Positions 56,284 through 64,000 of a stretch of DNA of 64,000 bases are shown here, in pieces; the stretch's first letter is position 1, and every line of letters starts with the position of its first letter. The position numbers and the translations under genes are program-made. Origin of the DNA: CAWAQA01 sp963784065 (GTDB taxonomy: Bacteria > Acidobacteriota > Vicinamibacteria > Vicinamibacterales > UBA2999); NCBI GenBank assembly GCA_963784065.1, contig CAWAQA010000005.1, positions 496,001-560,000 on the forward strand. The letters run 5' to 3'. Under the pieces are notes generated by a model. The model saw only the letters and a program-made list of their open reading frames with translations. It was not told the origin of the DNA and did not search any database.

Positions 56284-56733
56284 CTAGATCTTGAAGAGGT
56301 CGTCGAAGGCCTTCCTCGGGTCGTCCACACGCGGCGTCGTCGTCTCACGCTCGACGGTCGTGCGGGCGGTGTAGAGCGTGCATGAGTTACGGGCGCTCTT
56401 CGGCGTGACGCGCGCGGGGATCGTCTGCATGCACTCGAACCGGCTGCCCGGGTCGAACGACGTGCACTGCGAGCAGGAATGGAGCGCGGCGCCGCAGCGT
56501 GCGCACCGCGTGTCGGCGGCCACGTCAACGGCCACCACGGTTCCGCACTGCGCGCAGCGGACGACCTCCCGGTAGCCTGGCATGTTGATGGTCTTCGGGC
56601 CGTCTTGCGAGGAAAGGCGGCGCGTGCCCGCGGGGGCGCCCGGCTCGGGAGCGGGCCGCGGCGACGAGGGCTTCGGCTGACGATCGCGGTTGTCGTCCTG
56701 GTAGCCGCGCTGGCGGTACTTTCGGTCGCTCAT
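56284..56733 (-). CDS. Zinc-ribbon protein of unknown function
   Basis: A 149-residue protein. Residues 1-45 are hydrophilic, rich in Arg, Pro and Gln (DNRDRQPKPSSPRPAPEPG), and probably disordered. Then come cysteine pairs CAQCGT and CARCGA about 15 residues apart, a third pair CSQCTSFD, and a single Cys in RFECMQTIPARV, enough for two zinc sites. The end DDPRKAFDDLFKI is acidic and resembles a short partner-binding motif. I do not recognise a named family. It is divergent from the act operon, with about 390 bases between. Confidence 0.72.
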   Translation of the reverse strand: MSDRKYRQRGYQDDNRDRQPKPSSPRPAPEPGAPAGTRRLSSQDGPKTINMPGYREVVRCAQCGTVVAVDVAADTRCARCGAALHSCSQCTSFDPGSRFECMQTIPARVTPKSARNSCTLYTARTTVERETTTPRVDDPRKAFDDLFKI

Positions 56734-57125
56734 GGACTGATGAGGTCATTCTACTCGACTGGTCGAGCCGGGATCGCGCGCACGGCCGTGCTGGCGGCTT
56801 TCGGGATCGGCGATTCCGAACTTCGCGTGGATGTTCGTCGCAATTGTCGACTAAGATTTCGCTGGTTTGGGCCTGGTAGACGGAGGGCGTCCCTGAGCTT
56901 GATCCTTTTTTCACAACTATGGTAAAACCGTTGGCGTACTCACGTCCGACACCCACCTGGCGCAACATTCACGGAAGACCTCAGTGGGAATGTCCTAACT
57001 AGTTGAGTAACCGTACACGGGTGCTGAGCGAAGGTTTGTCGGGGCGCGACCGAGCGGCCCGCAGGCTTTTCGACGAAGCGCCCCACTAAGCGTCCGCCTG
57101 TGCGGGCGCGCCGGCTCGTCATCCG
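56734..57125. other. Intergenic region upstream of the complete act operon
   Basis: About 390 bases with no supported gene. An AT-rich patch (ATCCTTTTTTCACAACTATG near 56900-56920) is the likeliest promoter area. GTCCGCC and GGGCGCG words near 57085-57110 could form a small stem just before actA. I cannot assign a clear promoter. Confidence 0.4.
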
Positions 57126-57776
57126 ATGTCGCAGATCTTCCATCGCAGTGCCAACACCCTCGCGAAGGTCAGTATTGTCGGCGCTCTCCTCCTGGTCGGC
57201 GGCCTGCTCGGGCTCGCGATGGTGTTTGCCCGCTCGTCCTACGTGACGCGCGCCCAGGAATACATCGAGCAGCCCGTTCAGTTCAGCCATCTGCATCACG
57301 TCGGTGACGACGGCATCGACTGCCGTTATTGCCACACGTCGGTGGAAACGTCCGCCTTCGCCGGCATTCCGCCCACCAAGACCTGCATGAACTGCCACTC
57401 GCAGATCTGGGCCACGGCCCCGATCCTCGAGCCGGTGCGATCGAGCTTCCGCGAAGACCGCCCGCTGCGCTGGATTCGCGTGCACGACCTGCCGGACTTC
57501 GCCTACTTCAACCACAGCGTCCACGTGAAGAAGGGCATGGGCTGTGAGACCTGCCACGGCCGCGTGGACCAGATGCCGCTGATGCTGCAGCAGAACTCGC
57601 TTCAGATGGAGTGGTGTCTCGAGTGTCATCGCGCGCCCGAACGGTTCGTGCGGCCGCGCAGTGAGGTCTTCACGATGGGCTACCGGCCATCGGTGCCGCA
57701 GTCGGAGCTGGGTCCGCAACTCGTCAAGGAATACGGCATCCAGCCCAGCCTCGACTGCTCCACGTGCCATCGGTGA
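57126..57776 (+). CDS. actA: ActA pentaheme c-type cytochrome (complete act operon)
   Basis: A 216-residue protein, intact. One N-terminal helix (VGALLLVGGLLGLAMVF) anchors it; five haem sites follow: CRYCH, CMNCH, CETCH, CLECH and CSTCH at the C terminus. It carries electrons from ActB to ActE or the terminal oxidase on the periplasmic side. ATG at 57126, no strong ribosome site. actB follows after 7 bases. Codon choice is strongly GC-ending here, unlike the first locus, which uses more AGG/AGA and other less common codons. Confidence 0.96.
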   Translation: MSQIFHRSANTLAKVSIVGALLLVGGLLGLAMVFARSSYVTRAQEYIEQPVQFSHLHHVGDDGIDCRYCHTSVETSAFAGIPPTKTCMNCHSQIWATAPILEPVRSSFREDRPLRWIRVHDLPDFAYFNHSVHVKKGMGCETCHGRVDQMPLMLQQNSLQMEWCLECHRAPERFVRPRSEVFTMGYRPSVPQSELGPQLVKEYGIQPSLDCSTCHR

Positions 57777-57783
57777 TTTCGAG

Positions 57784-62387
<4,604 letters not shown>

Positions 62388-62391
62388 TGTG

Positions 62392-62940
62392 ATGGCGCAC
62401 GAGCACACCAGTCCGACGCTCTACGGCATGATGGCCGAGTTCAACACGCCGGGCGAGCTGGTCAGGGCGGCCGAACGGACCCGCCTCGCCGGCTATCGCA
62501 ACTTCGACGCGTACTCGCCCATTCCGATCGAGGAGCTCAACGAGGCGATCGGCATCCGGCGGACGCGGCTGCCGTTCATCGTCCTGATGGGCGGGATCCT
62601 GGGCGGGCTCGGGGGTACGGTCTCGAGTACTGGACCCAGGTCATCGAATACCCGATGAACGTCGGCGGCCGCCCCTTCCACAGCTGGCCGCAATTCATCC
62701 CCGTGACCTTCGAGACGACGGTGCTGGGCGCCGCGCTGGCGTGCCTTCGTCGGGATGTGGGCGCTGAACGGGCTGCCGCAGCCGTACCACCCGGTGTTCA
62801 ACGTGCCGGCATTCGCGCGCGCGTCGTGCGACCGCTTTTTCCTCGTCGTCGAGGCGACCGATCCGCGGTTCGATCTCACGTCGACGAAGCAGTTTCTCCA
62901 GGGGCTGGAGCCGGTGGGAGTGTCCGATGTCGCGCCTTGA
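62392..62940 (+). CDS. actD: ActD (DUF3341) subunit, two frameshifts (complete act operon)
   Basis: Repaired length is 182 residues, normal for ActD. The N-terminal part is LYGMMAEFNTPGELVRAAER and FDAYSPIPIEELNEAIGI; a five-G run at about 62614-62618 has lost one base (resuming YGLEYWTQVIEYPMNV), and one base is gained at about 62744 (resuming GMWALNGLPQPYHPVFNV). It ends FFLVVEATDPRFDLTSTK and GLEPVGVSDVAP. Two membrane helices are expected around the middle. It is the usual neighbour of actC and actE. Confidence 0.9.
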
Positions 62941-62978
62941 GATCTGTGACGGGAGTCAGGGGAGCGGGCGAGGGGGAA

Positions 62979-63647
62979 GTGGAGAGGGCTGTCTCAGTCA
63001 CGAGGGGACAAGGCTGGAGGATACGGAGCCCCTCGCCCTGCCGCCGTCCCGCTGACGCGGATCGCGGCTTCTGGACGCGCGCCGTCGTGATTGCAGCGGT
63101 GTGCGTCGCAGCGGCGGCCTGTCGGCAGGACATGCACGACGCGCCGCGCTACGATCCGCTCGAGGCCAGCACCTTCTTTGCCGACGGCGTGGCGTCGCGC
63201 CCGTTTCCGGCCAACACCGTCGCCCGCGGCCAGTTGCGGCAGGACGACCATCTGTACCAGGGTCGCGTGAACGGTGAGCTGGCGGACACGTTCCCGATGC
63301 CGGTGACCGCGGCGGTCATGGCCCGCGGGCAGGAGCGCTACAACGTGTTCTGCCTTCCGTGCCACGGGCCGACGGGCTCGGGCAACGGCACGATCGTGCA
63401 GCGCGGGTTCCGTGCGCCGCCGTCGTACCACGAGGAGCGGCTCCGCGCCGCGCCGGTCGGCTATTTCTACGACGTGATGACCAATGGCTTCGGCGCGATG
63501 CAGGACTACGCCTCGCAGGTGCCGGTCGCGGACCGGTGGGCGATTGCCGCATACATGCGCGCGCTGCAGCTCAGCCAGCGCGCGACGGTGAACGACGTGC
63601 CGGCCGACCGTCGGGCGGAGCTCGATCGCCCGGAGGCACAGCCGTGA
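62979..63647 (+). CDS. actE: ActE monoheme cytochrome c lipoprotein (complete act operon)
   Basis: The well-supported part begins near 63080: TRAVVIAAVCVAAAAC is a signal with lipobox, followed by MHDAPRYDPLEASTFFADG, the haem site CLPCHGPTGSGNG and VADRWAIAAYMRALQLSQ. The start is uncertain: GTG at 62979 is in frame, but no good ribosome site is seen and the region between 62945 and 63060 looks repetitive, so a frame error there is possible. The stop overlaps the actF GTG as GTGA. Role: electron carrier from the complex to the oxidase. Confidence 0.85.
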   Translation: MERAVSVTRGQGWRIRSPSPCRRPADADRGFWTRAVVIAAVCVAAAACRQDMHDAPRYDPLEASTFFADGVASRPFPANTVARGQLRQDDHLYQGRVNGELADTFPMPVTAAVMARGQERYNVFCLPCHGPTGSGNGTIVQRGFRAPPSYHEERLRAAPVGYFYDVMTNGFGAMQDYASQVPVADRWAIAAYMRALQLSQRATVNDVPADRRAELDRPEAQP

Positions 63648-64000
63648 CCGCGGACACCAGCGCTTTCGCCGCCCCCGCGGATCTCGCCGCGCTCCGCTCA
63701 GAAGGCGCTCATCGCCGGCGTCGCCGGCCTGGTGCTGTGCGCGCTCGGCGTCTTCTTCAACCCCGGCCACTTCTTCCGCGCCTGGCTGACCGCCTACCTG
63801 CTGTTCCTCGGCATCGCGCTCGGGTCGATGGCGCTCGCGATGATCCAGCACCTGTCGGGCGGGTCGTGGGGCATCTTCCGGCGTGTCTTCGAAGCGTCGA
63901 GCCGCACGCTGCCGCTGCTGGCGCTGCTGTTCCTGCCGGTGGTGCTCGGCATGGGCTCGCTCTACACGTGGACGCACCCCGAGGTCGTCCAGGCGGACAC
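63644..64000 (+). CDS. actF: ActF membrane subunit, partial at the window end, one frameshift
   Basis: The GTG at 63644 overlaps the actE stop. After a short soluble N terminus (TADTSAFAAPADLAAL) one inserted base at about 63699 shifts the frame; it continues QKALIAGVAGLVLCALGVFF, FNPGHFFRAWLTAYLLFLGI and LPLLALLFLPVVLGMGSLYT, the beginning of ActF. The gene runs off the end at 64000 with about 115 residues visible out of about 400. Confidence 0.85.
   Translation, partial: MTADTSAFAAPADLAALRSEGAHRRRRRPGAVRARRLLQPRPLLPRLADRLPAVPRHRARVDGARDDPAPVGRVVGHLPACLRSVEPHAAAAGAAVPAGGARHGLALHVDAPRGRPGGH

Overview
The window is about 64 kb of high-GC bacterial chromosome. It most likely comes from an Acidobacteriota genome, close to the Vicinamibacteria type. 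That placement is inferred from gene content (two alternative complex III loci, caa3-type oxidase, HemQ, DUF885, DUF6152 and DUF4214 proteins) and not from a phylogenetic test. It starts at the replication origin region: dnaA, a candidate oriC, dnaN, gyrB and gyrA, with no recF between dnaN and gyrB. Many essential genes, including gyrB, gyrA, glmS and rsmI, are interrupted by single-base frameshifts that leave the rest of the protein intact. Most are one-base insertions. The likeliest cause is consensus error in a long-read or low-coverage assembly, so I give whole-gene coordinates and note each break.

Region 1 (1-20.2 kb) is housekeeping: replication genes, a lipoprotein, a UvrD/PcrA helicase, the cell-wall precursor genes glmS and glmU, rsmI, a DUF885 hydrolase, an FmdB-type zinc ribbon protein, galU, serS and a tRNA-Ser(TGA). 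Region 2 (20.2-27.3 kb) holds less familiar genes: small orphan proteins, a membrane J-domain protein, a giant coiled-coil/TM/PEGA protein, a secreted DUF4214 protein and a thioredoxin-like disulfide oxidoreductase.

Region 3 (27.6-43.3 kb, + strand) is the most interesting part. It begins like an alternative complex III operon (ActA pentaheme, ActB iron-sulfur/molybdopterin-fold, ActE monoheme). In place of the NrfD-type quinol-oxidising subunits it then has a CydA-like (cytochrome bd superfamily) membrane protein, two membrane-anchored c-type cytochromes and a diheme cytochrome fused to an ethylbenzene-dehydrogenase/NXR-gamma-like haem domain. Next come a universal stress protein, an Mrp-type ATPase, a zinc-ribbon protein and a radical SAM/SPASM protein. 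Three proteins of this set carry PCP_red (light-independent protochlorophyllide reductase C-terminal) domains. I infer a haem-based respiratory complex encoded together with its own cofactor or assembly module.

Region 4 (43.5-54.2 kb, - strand) has three secreted proteins of unknown function and an operon actC-actD-actF, a copper-binding cupredoxin-like protein, coxA, coxC, subunit IV, two tiny membrane proteins and coxB. Its Act set is exactly the complement of region 3 (C, D, F versus A, B, E). Region 5 (54.3-64.0 kb) has hemQ, two small genes and a complete canonical actABCDEF operon that runs off the end of the window. Together regions 3 to 5 encode electron transfer from quinol to cytochrome c and to oxygen, with HemQ supplying haem. 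Many junctions between transcription units carry short tandem-word repeats with inverted arms, a different word at each site.
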